From Amaranthus tricolor (taxonomy: Eukaryota > Streptophyta > Magnoliopsida > Caryophyllales > Amaranthaceae): 64,000 nt of DNA. Positions 25,595 to 35,384 of the stretch are shown in pieces (the stretch's first letter is position 1; the number at the start of each line of letters is the position of its first letter). The stretch is from positions 28,776,070 to 28,840,069 of the forward strand of contig NC_080050.1 in NCBI RefSeq assembly GCF_026212465.1. The letters run 5' to 3'. Position numbers and translations under genes: made by a program. The notes under the pieces were generated by a model. It did not search any database. It had not been told where the DNA came from and saw only the letters and a list, made by a program, of their open reading frames with translations.

Positions 25595-25722
25595 GTGATA
25601 CCCCAGCTTTAGCTTTAAAAGGGATTGATATACTACTCATATCAACAAGGTACATCTTCTTTTCTAGGGAGCCCATTTGTTAAGAACTCCTCAGCTAAGC
25701 GTTCTTGATGGAGAGCTATGTG
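25595..25722 (+). pseudogene. degenerate 5S-rRNA-like repeat
   Basis: The phrase AAGAACTCCTCAGCTAAGCG followed by TTCTTGATGGAGAGCTATG resembles the part of plant 5S rRNA that reads AGAACTCCGAAGTTAAGCG followed by TGCTTGGGCGAGAGTAG. It is preceded by GGGAGCCCATTTGTTA. The rest of a 5S gene is not present. Plants carry 5S-derived retroelements (for example Cassandra TRIMs), and a relic of such an element is the simplest reading. Confidence 0.45.
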
Positions 25723-26198
25723 CACACGAATGAGGCCAAAGTGTACTGGAAAGATTTGTGTTGGTTTGTGGGGTCAATCTATATTGTTACAATCAAACAC
25801 AATTACCAATTGGTCAATAGATATACTATGTACGTTAAAAGAACATCTATTATAAATTCAACAATCAATAAGTATCAAAACTTTATACCTTTATTTGCGT
25901 TTGTAGAATTTTTGTTTATTGATTTTGGAATGTAAACATATCAAATTCAACCAATCTATATAAATCATTTCTTTTAATTTGATCAAATTTTTTTGGCTTT
26001 AATCATTTTTAAAGCATATCTTCTTGACAAAAAGGTTGAATAAAGACAATTTTGATGGAGAATAGTTCTTTTAAGTGGTCGATTGGATTGAAAGCAAGTA
26101 TTTATGTGGTAAATAAAAATCAAACTAAAAAAACAAAGTTAATTTGATAAATGATTAAAGGGATTTGATTGTTAGAGAGGTGAAACAATTGATTAGAA

Positions 26199-26343
26199 GG
26201 TAATGAAAAACACAATCCTTAAACATCGTCACCTTTTTCATCTTATCGCTACCCCTATTTTAATGAATTGACGATATTGCCCCTAGACTATAATAATAAT
26301 AATAATAATAAAAATAAAAATAATATTATAAAAAAATAATAAC

Positions 26344-26390
<47 letters not shown>

Positions 26391-26452
26391 TAATAAAAAT
26401 AAAAATAATATTATAAAAAAATAATAACAATAATAATAATAATAACAATAAC

Positions 26453-26523
<71 letters not shown>

Positions 26524-26579
26524 TAAAAATAATATTATAAAAAAATAATAACAATAATAATAATAATAACAACAACAAC

Positions 26580-26637
<58 letters not shown>

Positions 26638-26795
26638 TTTTAAAAAAAATTAAAAAAAAAAAAAAAAATTTAAAGGGGTGAGTCGCACAAAACCCGCGAC
26701 TCGGCCGCGATTCAGTTGCATGTTTTGTGCGACTCGGACTGAGCCACGACCGAGTCGCGAGTTTTGTGCGACTCACCCCTTTAATTTTTTTTAAA

Positions 26796-26853
<58 letters not shown>

Positions 26854-26914
26854 GTTATTATTTTTATTTTTATTATCATTATTATTATTATTATTATTAT
26901 TTTTGTTATTATTG

Positions 26915-26967
<53 letters not shown>

Positions 26968-26970
26968 ATT

Positions 26971-27018
<48 letters not shown>

Positions 27019-27105
27019 GTTATTTTAAGTCTAGGGGCATGTTCGCCATTTTATTAATATAGGGGTGGCGATAAAACGAAAAGGGGGGCAATGTTTAGCA
27101 TTACC
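26199..27105. mobile_element. 0.9-kb palindromic foldback element with AAT/ATT arms
   Basis: Outer ends (GGTAATG ... CATTACC) are inverted, as are AAACATCGTCACC and GGGGGGCAATGTTT, CGCTACCCCTAT and ATAGGGGTGGCG, and GCCCCTAGACT and AGTCTAGGGGC. Inside lie an (AAT)n arm at about 26290-26637 and an (ATT)n arm at about 26798-27025. The centre has an inverted pair, GGGGTGAGTCGCACAAAAC and GTTTTGTGCGACTCACCCC. Long Leu, Ile or Tyr runs in the translated frames are artefacts of the trinucleotide repeat. No target duplication was identified. Confidence 0.75.
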
Positions 27106-27407
27106 CAATGAAAAATGAAGAATATGAGCGAAATCAATCTCTTTTTTATTCATCTTTTTTTATTTTCTCTCATTCTACCTCTACCACAATTATTTCAATA
27201 ATTTTATTTGTATCTCTAATTAGCTTTGTTACATTAATTTGATTTTTTTTATCCCCTTAAATATTCACTTTAAATCCAAGTGACCCGTAAAAGGATTTGA
27301 TGAGTAATTCCAATTTTTTTATAAACACGCATAATAACTCAATTAGCTTTTTCATGATATTTTTGTCATTTTCATGATAGTAAATTTATGAAAGCCACTT
27401 CTTAGAA

Positions 27408-27655
27408 CAACTAATCTCTTTAGAGATGTATCTCAAGCCCAAACCATTAAAGATTAATGTTTACTTACCGTATTTTTAATGTCTGCTTATATTATCCTTA
27501 ATGTTTACTTACCGTATCTTTAATGCCTACTTCAATACCTTAAATGTATACTTACATCATTCTTAATGCCTACTTATAATATTCTAAAAAATATATAATG
27601 CGCCGATCCAATTAAAGATGATTCCTTAAAAAGACCATTTCTCACGAGAATTTAT
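27408..27655. mobile_element. CAGCTAGTCT-family MITE with internal minisatellite
   Basis: The left end CAACTAATCTCTTTAGAGAT and right end TCTCACGAGAATTTATG match the termini of the family member at 28906-29057. The interior is a repeated TTAATG(T/C)CTACTTA unit, the reverse complement of the minisatellite inside the element at 40503-40892. No target duplication is visible. Confidence 0.5.
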
Positions 27656-27922
27656 GTACTCCAAAACATAATTTCACTTAAGACCGAATAATAAATTAAA
27701 TCAAAATCAAATCCTATCTTAGTTGGTGAAAAAAAAAATTCTAAACAATTTTGATTCACTAATATGTGGCTTGTAATGAAAAACGAAAGCAATTAACGTT
27801 TGTTATCCACATCCTGTGGCCATGGACTCCTGCAGTCCTCTCTGTTTCAACCACTCTTTCCTCCATTCCCTCCATCTTCTCCTTCCCCTGTTTCTCATCT
27901 TCATCAACCTTCTTCACCTTCC

Positions 27923-30076
27923 ATGGCTGCCACTACTACCTTCTTCAAATCCATCTCCACTCTCTTTTCTCTTCCCTCTCATTCTAAACCATCTCTTCCC
28001 CCAACATTTCCTACCCTAAATTCTCACTTACCCATCTCCGAATTCTCCATTTCTTTCCGAAATTCGAACAAGTTTAGGAAATCTATTGGGTGTAAAGCGT
28101 CGGAAATATCAGTGGCGGAAGGATCTCAAGCGTCGAATGATGGTGGGAAAAACTGGGTGCCAGTTGTGCCGTTGTCGGCGTTGCCGAGGGGTGAGAGAAG
28201 AGTGATTATTCAAGATGGGGAGACTATTTTGTTGTTGTGGTATAAAGATGAGGTTATTGCTATTGAGAATAGGTCTCCTGCTGAGGGTGCTTACTCTGAG
28301 GGTTTGCTCAATGCTAAACTTACACAGGTTAGTAGATTGAATCTCTTTCCATGTTCATTTAGCGCTTCATTCTTCTTCTTCTTTTTTTTTTTTTAATTTT
28401 TATTTTTCAGTTTTTGGATTTGATGATGCAAAATACAATGACTATACTGATTTTATTGATTAGTTTAACCGATGCGAATCGTAATTTAGGCTTTGTTAGT
28501 GGGTGGTTGTTGGTTTTGATGATCCAAAAGTTTGTTTGATATAGGCTGAATAAGGGGAACCGGTGCAAAAATAGGGTTTCAGTAGTGGTCGCGAAATGTG
28601 TTTCACGAATGATACAAATGATTTTGCGGTCCATCCGGCCCATAATTTGATTAGGGTAAACTCAATAACTTTTAGAATACGGTCGTAATACGATATTGCG
28701 GGCTTGTTTTTGCACGAGAACTAATTTCGAAAGTAAATTCACTGCAAAAAAAAGAGGAACATTTTGGTTCTAGCCTTCAAGGAATGCAATATAAATTTTT
28801 TTTTGGAATCAAAGCATTGGGATTGTTGTTGGTTGTAAAGATAGTAGTATGAATTGGGTTGTTATTAGGAAGTGGCAAAAACTGAACAAATGGGTTTTGG
28901 TTGAACAGCTAGTCTATTAAGAGACCCTCTATGAGAGACGCCTTTTCAGGCCCAGTCCGTTAAAGTTGAATGTTTAATTTTACTCTATATTTTCCTTTAT
29001 AGGCCGACTCAATCAGAGATGGTTTCTCCAAAAGACCGTCTCTCACAAGAATCTGTGTTGGTTGAAATGAAAACAACCATGAGAGAATTGGTGAACTTGA
29101 AGTTGCCAAGCTGCAATGTGAGCCGAGGCAGAGTTCTTCTGCCAAATTATTTGGTTTATGTTTTGGGTGTTACTTCATTAGTTTGTAACATGGATGATGA
29201 ATCATTCTTCGGTGAAATATATGTCGCTAGTTAGTTCGCCTCATGAATTCGCAATTTGCTCAAAATGGTTCAAAAATAGCCTAAACTGACTATAATTTGT
29301 TTTTTTATTCTCGATTCGCGATTGGCGAATTATGTGATACTAGTTCTTTAGTCAACATATTTGGTTTGAGTTTTTGGGCATTGCTTTTGACTGAGATGAT
29401 AAATTTTATGTCTTAGCAGCCCGTAATTATCCATTCGATTGAGCCAAAGATTATAATTCTTCGATTTCGGTCTTTTTCGGATTATAGTAAATTATAGTAT
29501 AATAACTTTATAAGTCATGGGCAATTTTTTTACATGAAGATGTAGAATGTTAATTGCTTAGGGTCAATGGGAAACACCCTCATTGTTATTATAAGGATAA
29601 TATTACGTACATCTAATTCGTAAACAAAGTCTAATCAGGAGCCACTTAAGGATATTAAAGTTGACGAAAATGTGGAGGATTTGGATACTACCAATTAGGT
29701 ATTTGTGAGGATTAATTTTGTAATCCAATAAAAGTTCAGTTTTCATTTGTTCTGGCACTGGTCTAGAAATCTGTTGTTCTGTTCTTATTTTACAGACTTC
29801 TACTGTTTCATTGATGCTAGAGCCAATAGCATTTGCTGCAGTTTAGCTTACTTCTGCCATCAAAGCCAATTTACAAGCATTCTTTATCCTTCTTGAAAAG
29901 GCTGCTTGTAGTTGTAATTAGGCCTGTGCAATGGGCTGGATTGGGTTATAGTAAAAATGAGCCGAGCTGGGTCGGGCCTTACAAAATAGAAGATGGGCTT
30001 TAAATGGGTTGTGCTCATAACACCTGATTCAGCCCGTTTATCTTATTGAACATAGAAATACATGCCACAATTTGAA

Positions 30077-30138
<62 letters not shown>

Positions 30139-33100
30139 TTTTGGCTAACAAAGAGCTTCAATAAATTTGAAGCAGTAGATATTCAGTGCCATAGAGAAAA
30201 TTGTAACAAATTTGTGAATGTAATAAGGATTATGGAAGATATAAGTAGTAGATATTGGCTAATAACGATTATGGAAGATGAATTAGTGCTAAAATATACA
30301 ATGAAAGATTAAGTTTCAATTTTTTAGCAATAGATTATTGTGGCAGGGATTCCACTCTTGTTATATATTAATTTATGTATAATTAAGTGGTAAAGAAGGA
30401 AGGAAATGGATTTTGGATCAAGGCCTATTTACAGCCCTTTTAAAACCCTTATCTTTTAATTTTTATAAGTTAAATTTTATGTCCAACCCTTTTCAGCCCT
30501 CCCCCATATACAACCCCTACAACAATTGAGATCCAGCACATTACATAGGTCTAGTTGTAACCATTAAAGGCTCTTAAACGTGCATTAGTTGCTCATGTTC
30601 CTGTTTAGCTTTAGGGAAGAAGGATGTTATTCTTCACCCTGAGGCCTATATTGAGGCCTATGTTGTTAGTTAAACAACTTTCACATTGTGTATAATTATG
30701 TATAATTAAAAACTATTAAAAATTGATATTAACAACCTTTAAATCGAGTCAAATAAAAATTACACTTGACTATATTTAAATTCATAAATTATAAATTAAA
30801 AATAAATTTAGAGTGAGATTTGAATAGCGTTTAGAAATCAAAACATTAACTCTGAATTGAAGGTAATATAGTCTAAGATATGTATGAAAAAGTATAAAGC
30901 AATGACTATACATGTGAGTAGGGATGCAAACGGGGCGGGGCGGGGATTGGAATTCTCATCCCCATCCTCATCTGTTAATGCAATACCCATCCCCGTCCCC
31001 ATTCTCGCGGCGGGTATAATTTTTTTCCCCGTCCCCTCCCCGATGGGTTTGTACCTAAAACCATCCCCGCCCCACCACCCATCTGAGTATCCATCCCCGT
31101 CTAATACACATTTTTCCCGCCTCACCACCCGTCAAATCCCCGCTTAATACCCATCTGTGCCACATATTTATATTCAATCATTTAGGCCTTAAAACCCATA
31201 ATACATATCAAAACTTCAAAGTCTCAAACAAACACACATCCAAAGTCGCAAATAAACTGGGGTTTCCCAAAATTTGAAAAAAAAAATTTTGAAAATAAAT
31301 TTAGGGTTTCCCAAAATTTGTACATATCTTGAGGCGGGGCGGGGCGGGTATCACCTAGAACCCATCCCCATCCCGTCCCCGCGGTGGGTATGAATTTTAT
31401 ACCCGCCCCGCCTGCATCCCTACATGTGAGGAGCTACGAAGATTTTCAAATAATAACCGGTCTACATCAAGGTTCTGTGCTATTTTTTGCTTCAACAATT
31501 CCTAATGAGACAACAAGACCTACACTCATAGAAATTACATGATGCATGTTATTTGCTAATACTATCTTACCAGTGGACGAAATAGGAGTCATCATCATCA
31601 TATCCGATGTATCCCTTCTATAGAAATCAATGAGTAGGGTTTGGAGAGGGATAGAAAGCGGCAACCATACCCATAAAGAAAAACGCAGCCAAAGAGTTTC
31701 TCTATTAAGTTAGAGATGTGAAAACATGCACTAAAATCAAAATGGTTTAAACTAAGTTGATGTAAGACGATATATAGAATGTTATTTGAATGCTAAAAAG
31801 GAATGTTTCTATTAGACCAAGACTACTATATTAGTCCAAATGTTTGAACTTATGGATAGATTATCGTAGGAAAATGTGAGTAGTTGAAATGTGTATGTCA
31901 AGATGGTAGAGCTAAGATATTCAAAAGGACATAATTTGAAATGAAGATATAAGAAAGATCTTTAGAGTTGCAAATATTGAAGGCAAAAGAGAGAAATTTT
32001 TTTTTGATTTGCCATATGCGAAAACGATAGTAATTGTAATATGTACAACACAAGTTAGAAAAGTGAAAGATCAAAGCTTTGAGGAATTAAGAGGAAGATG
32101 CAGGTCGAAGATGACTTGAATAAAGAAGAATTCCATAAATTGGAATTTACATGGGGATATGATTCACAATAAGTAGGAACAAATGGAGGAAGAGAATATG
32201 CGTGGATGATTGAAATTTATTTACGTAGCTGCAGGCCTGCAGCTCAGTATTAGATAAGCCAATTGAAATATAATCCTTGCTACCAAAATTTTGTTACGTT
32301 TTGGTTGATGAAGCATGCCCATTATGTTGAGATTAAGGCTTTCACATAGCTTCTTCTTGGACAATAATGTGATTATGTGCTGATATATTTATGGTTTTAA
32401 AGTGCATGGTTTATTATGCTATCCTTTTTATAAGACCTTAATGAATATCTCAACACTTCTAGATGCAATAGTTATTTGTCCATGGTGGCAAGTTCATATT
32501 TTTGTGACCCAGTCCTTCATTTTTACGGCAACCTAGTATGTTAACCTCTTTTTGGCATTCTATCTTAGCCGGCCTTGAGGTTTGAAAGGCCCGGGACGAA
32601 ATATCAATTATGGGTCTCTAATTACTAAATATATTATTATAAGCCTCTAACTATTTAATATTAAAGCGTCGTTTTTGTAATTCTTTTTGGACGGGGTCGG
32701 GTCATACACCCCTCTTACCCCTATAGGGCCAGCCCATCAGCCCGGACAATGTTTTTCTGAATTGCAAGCATGTTGATTGTTGTAAGGCAACGAGTTATAA
32801 AACAATGCCGAGAGTGCATTTTCTTTCTACGTATCGGTTCTCTTTTTAGAGGCATTGAATGGCTTAGCTCTAGCCTTTAGAGTTATTAGAACATAACGGA
32901 ATTCATAGATGGACTAGAGAATCTTTAGATATATCCGCATCTATTCAAGACTTTGTTAGCTTGATATCGTTTGATATGCTTGAACTGTTGCATATGGAAG
33001 TACCTTCGCTCAGCATGCATGCTTATTGAGCTCATTTTACCATTAATGTTTTGCATTCGTCCTTTTGTTTTTCTTGTATTGTGCAAACATACGTACATTC

Positions 33101-34304
33101 TAAATTATATGCTCTTTTCACCCATTTCTACGCCAGGATGGCTGCATAGTTTGCCCTACGACTGACAGTACATTTGATCTTCGGACCGGAGAAATCAAGG
33201 AATGGTATCCAAACAACCCAGTTTTGAGAGTTCTCACCCCTGCCCTGAGGTCATTGTTCGTGTATCCAGTGAAAACAGATGATCAAAATATCTACATCAG
33301 CATGGGGGATATTTCAAATTCGGACGCATCAGCAGAGATTCTCTTTAGTGGCAGGGCTCAACCTGGTTTTACTGCTGAGGATGTCAATGTAGAGGAGGTA
33401 CACCATCTTTTTACATTCTATACCCAAAATATTTCGTCACCTTATGTCTCATAAACATTGAGAATTGTCTCACTTTCTTAACAAGTAATGGTTTTATGAT
33501 TTACAACAATTCCATTAATAGGGTCGACGTAAATAGGGTTTCAGGTGATCGGATTTTACGCAATGTTGCAAATGGTCCGGGCTGGATAAAAGCCCTATAA
33601 ACTTTAGATGGGCTTTAAACTCAACCTGACCCGTTTTATTACTGGAAAGTATTATTATTATCTCTATTGATTAATTTATAATAATTAAATTGTAGAAATG
33701 TTAATAATTCCCATTGACATTGTCATTATAATTAAATTATCTATCAAATTATGTTTTTTACAAAGACCTGTTTTCAATCATTATTAAGCCCTTTTATAGA
33801 ACGCTCTGTTTAATTGTAGTAGTTTTCGGCCCGACTCATTTTTTATCAGGATCTTACAAAACCTTTTAAAAAAGGACCGGATAAGGGCTCAAAATGAGGG
33901 ACCGACCCGTCTGAACACCCCTAGTGGTAGCCATATCTTGTTATTGATAACAAAAATGTTTTAGATAGACCATTGGTGGCAAATACTATTTAGTATCCAA
34001 ACTTTCACATAAATAAAAAGTGAAAGTGCATATAATTTAATGAGTCATATTTAATTTAATCTATTATTCTCTTCTATGATGCAATGGTTTATAAATTTAT
34101 ATATATAATATGCAGGTGAAAATGGTGGTGGATGAAAGTTCAGGAGGATTTGGTTTCACATCGAAGAATGAAATTATAAATGGAAAAGCAGCGGTTATCG
34201 GGTTTTTATTACTACTAGATTTTGAACTTCTAACTGGTAAAGGCCTTCTCAAGGGGACTGGATTCTTGGATTTCCTTTATTCTGCGACTGATGCTTTCAA
34301 ATAA
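27923..34304 (+). CDS. PSB33: Photosystem II protein 33 (Rieske-like, LIL8)
   Basis: Three exons, 27923-28327, 33137-33397 and 34116-34304, all phase 0, encode 284 aa. This matches my memory of Arabidopsis PSB33/LIL8 (At1g71500), a thylakoid protein that supports photosystem II-LHCII organisation. Residues 1 to about 57 are a Ser-rich chloroplast transit peptide (MAATTTFFKSISTLF). Residues about 78-215 form a Rieske-like domain, but the usual ligand loops CxH and CPxH read NRSPAEG (116-122) and CIVCPTTDSTFDL (138-150). The His ligands and the first Cys are absent, so no 2Fe-2S cluster is expected. Residues 241-265 (EIINGKAAVIGF and the hydrophobic run after it) form an LHC-like membrane helix. 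An in-frame ATG at 27800 would add 41 residues before MAATTT; 27923 is preferred because it starts a typical transit peptide. Confidence 0.9.
28906..29057. mobile_element. Mutator-like MITE with perfect 9-bp target duplication
   Basis: The 152-bp element begins CAGCTAGTCTATTAAGAGAC and ends GTCTCTCACAAGAATCTGTG. TTGGTTGAA flanks it exactly on both sides (28897-28905 and 29058-29066). The 9-bp duplication is diagnostic for Mutator-type insertion. It lies in PSB33 intron 1 and is non-coding. Confidence 0.85.
30077..30135. repeat. (AAT)n microsatellite
   Basis: About 19 uninterrupted trinucleotide units inside PSB33 intron 1. Confidence 0.95.
30919..31422. mobile_element. hAT-superfamily MITE with perfect 8-bp target duplication
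   Basis: The 504-bp element begins TAGGGATGCAAACGGGGCGG and its right end reverse-complements to TAGGGATGCAGGCGGGGCGG. CATGTGAG flanks it on both sides (30911-30918 and 31423-31430). The 8-bp duplication and TAGGGATG-type termini are typical of non-autonomous hAT elements. Sub-terminal GGGGCGGG and CCCATCCCC arrays make it the most GC-rich stretch of the intron. Open frames over it on both strands are not genes. Confidence 0.88.
31850..32230 (+). pseudogene. decayed RTE-type LINE fragment
   Basis: Broken frames resemble the C-terminal end of plant RTE-type LINE proteins: a DII.NEDI segment near 31930-31955, then VANIEGK, and KWRKRIRVDD-like sequence near 32180-32210. The intact order of these motifs is also visible in the LINE at 56750-57801. 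Frameshifts and stops make it non-functional. It lies in PSB33 intron 1. Confidence 0.5.
32566..32745. mobile_element. GGCCGGCC-type MITE, copy 1
   Basis: The block runs from TAGCCGGCCTTGAGGTTTG through GGGTCTCTAATTACTAAATA to CCCCTATAGGGCCAGCCC. The sequence at 34594-34738 is recognisably the same on the opposite strand, with related G/C-rich ends. It is non-coding. Confidence 0.5.
33398..34115 (+). other. second intron of PSB33 with hAT-like relic
   Basis: The donor is GAG|GTACAC and the acceptor is AATATGCAG|GTG. At 33521-33921 a relic has sub-terminal GGTCCGGGCTGG and a right end GACCCGTCTGAACACCCCTA, resembling hAT MITE termini, but no matching target duplication was found. Confidence 0.7.
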
Positions 34305-34593
34305 GCAGCTGCCTATATGGTAATGTTTCTTTACACACCTCTCTGTCGTCTAACTCCTCCGCTTCCATGCTTTTTTCTTCTACTCATCGTATATAGGCAA
34401 AGGCAAAGGCAAAGGCTCACGTTTGATCGTATTGTCATCGTTTGATCGTATATAGGCAAGGTTCATCTTTGATGTTTTTGCGTTTCATTTTCTTATTCAG
34501 ATCAAATACGTGTATGAGCTTATATTATTGATATTTTACAAGAAACAACTTTAATTATGTGTAATGTCTAGAATCTATAGTCATCTTCCTATG

Positions 34594-34738
34594 CAGGGCC
34601 GACCCTGTATGGGGCAAGAGGGTCCGGGCCCATCCAAAAAATTTAAGACAAGTGAATCTATAATAGTATATTTAGTTATTAGGAGCCTATAATTAATATT
34701 TTGCCCCAGACCTTTCAACTCTCAAGGCTGACCTTAGT
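34594..34738. mobile_element. GGCCGGCC-type MITE, copy 2 (inverted)
   Basis: Its reverse complement shares ordered phrases with 32566-32745: GCCTTGAGAGTTGAAAGG, CCTAATAACTAAATATA and TTTTTTGGATGGGCCCGGAC. The two copies flank the second and third exons of PSB33 in opposite orientation. Confidence 0.5.
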
Positions 34739-35052
34739 CCTACGGAAACGCAACACAATACTTCACATTTGATTAGAGCATCTTGCATCATAGTTTTAAT
34801 CGTTTTTTCGGAAGTAACCAAAATCTGACCCAAGAGAGCTGAGATTGTATTCGACTTGGTGTAAGGATGGGAAGTTTGGAGGAGACGAGAGATAAGTGAT
34901 AACCACTAGTGAATCACTGATAGAAAAAATATCAAAACTCGAAGAGGACAACTCCGTTACTTGCACAAGGATCTTAATGGAGTGTATATCCCGTTTTCAG
35001 ATTACTATCAAGTCATCCGCAAAAACTAGGTGATTCAGCTTAAGTTCGGAGC

Positions 35053-35056
<4 letters not shown>

Positions 35057-35101
<45 letters not shown>
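35057..35101. repeat. (AAT)n microsatellite
   Basis: About 15 trinucleotide units in the intergenic region downstream of the steroleosin gene. Confidence 0.9.
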
Positions 35102-35102
<1 letters not shown>

Positions 35103-35384
35103 TTAATGATTATAATAATATTATTGGTGATTCTCCATGTAAGATGTTCAATATCATTCATTTCGAAAATAAAATCACGGTAAATATTGCAACAAAAACA
35201 TAATGAAAAGCGTAAAACTCTGGCTCATAATAAACGCCTTATTACGTGCACCCAAAGCGACACCTTTTTTTACAACAGAAAAAAATTATGTATGCATCTC
35301 AGGATTTGGACACGGGTCTATTAACGAGCAATACAACGTACCTTAAAGAAACCAAAAGTTAAAATAGAAAATTTAAAGGCTTCC

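Larger units (their letters stand above)
28328..33136 (+). other. 4.8-kb first intron of PSB33, transposon-rich
   Basis: The donor is CAG|GTTAGT and the acceptor is TACGCCAG|GATGG. It contains a Mutator-like MITE, an hAT MITE, an AAT microsatellite, an RTE-type LINE relic and a member of a GGCCGGCC-type MITE family, all listed separately. A further hAT-like end (AGGCCTGTGCAATGGGCTGG) lies at 29923-30060 without a recognisable partner end. Confidence 0.85.
34305..35384. other. convergent intergenic region between PSB33 and the steroleosin gene
   Basis: It holds both 3' flanks, a short ATATAGGCAAAGGC repeat at about 34394-34460, a MITE and a microsatellite listed separately. No further gene was recognised. 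Confidence 0.6.

Noticed and set aside
26411..26966. Long open frames coding poly-Leu/Ile and poly-Tyr
   Set aside because: They are translations of the (AAT)n/(ATT)n arms of the palindromic element, not genes.
27800..27922. Upstream ATG of PSB33 giving 41 more residues
   Set aside because: The extension is Pro/Ser-rich, precedes a typical MAATTT transit-peptide start and exceeds the family's usual length as I recall it.
30838..31147. Open frames on both strands over the GC-rich part of PSB33 intron 1
   Set aside because: They lie within the hAT MITE and reflect its GGGGCGGG and CCCATCCCC repeats.
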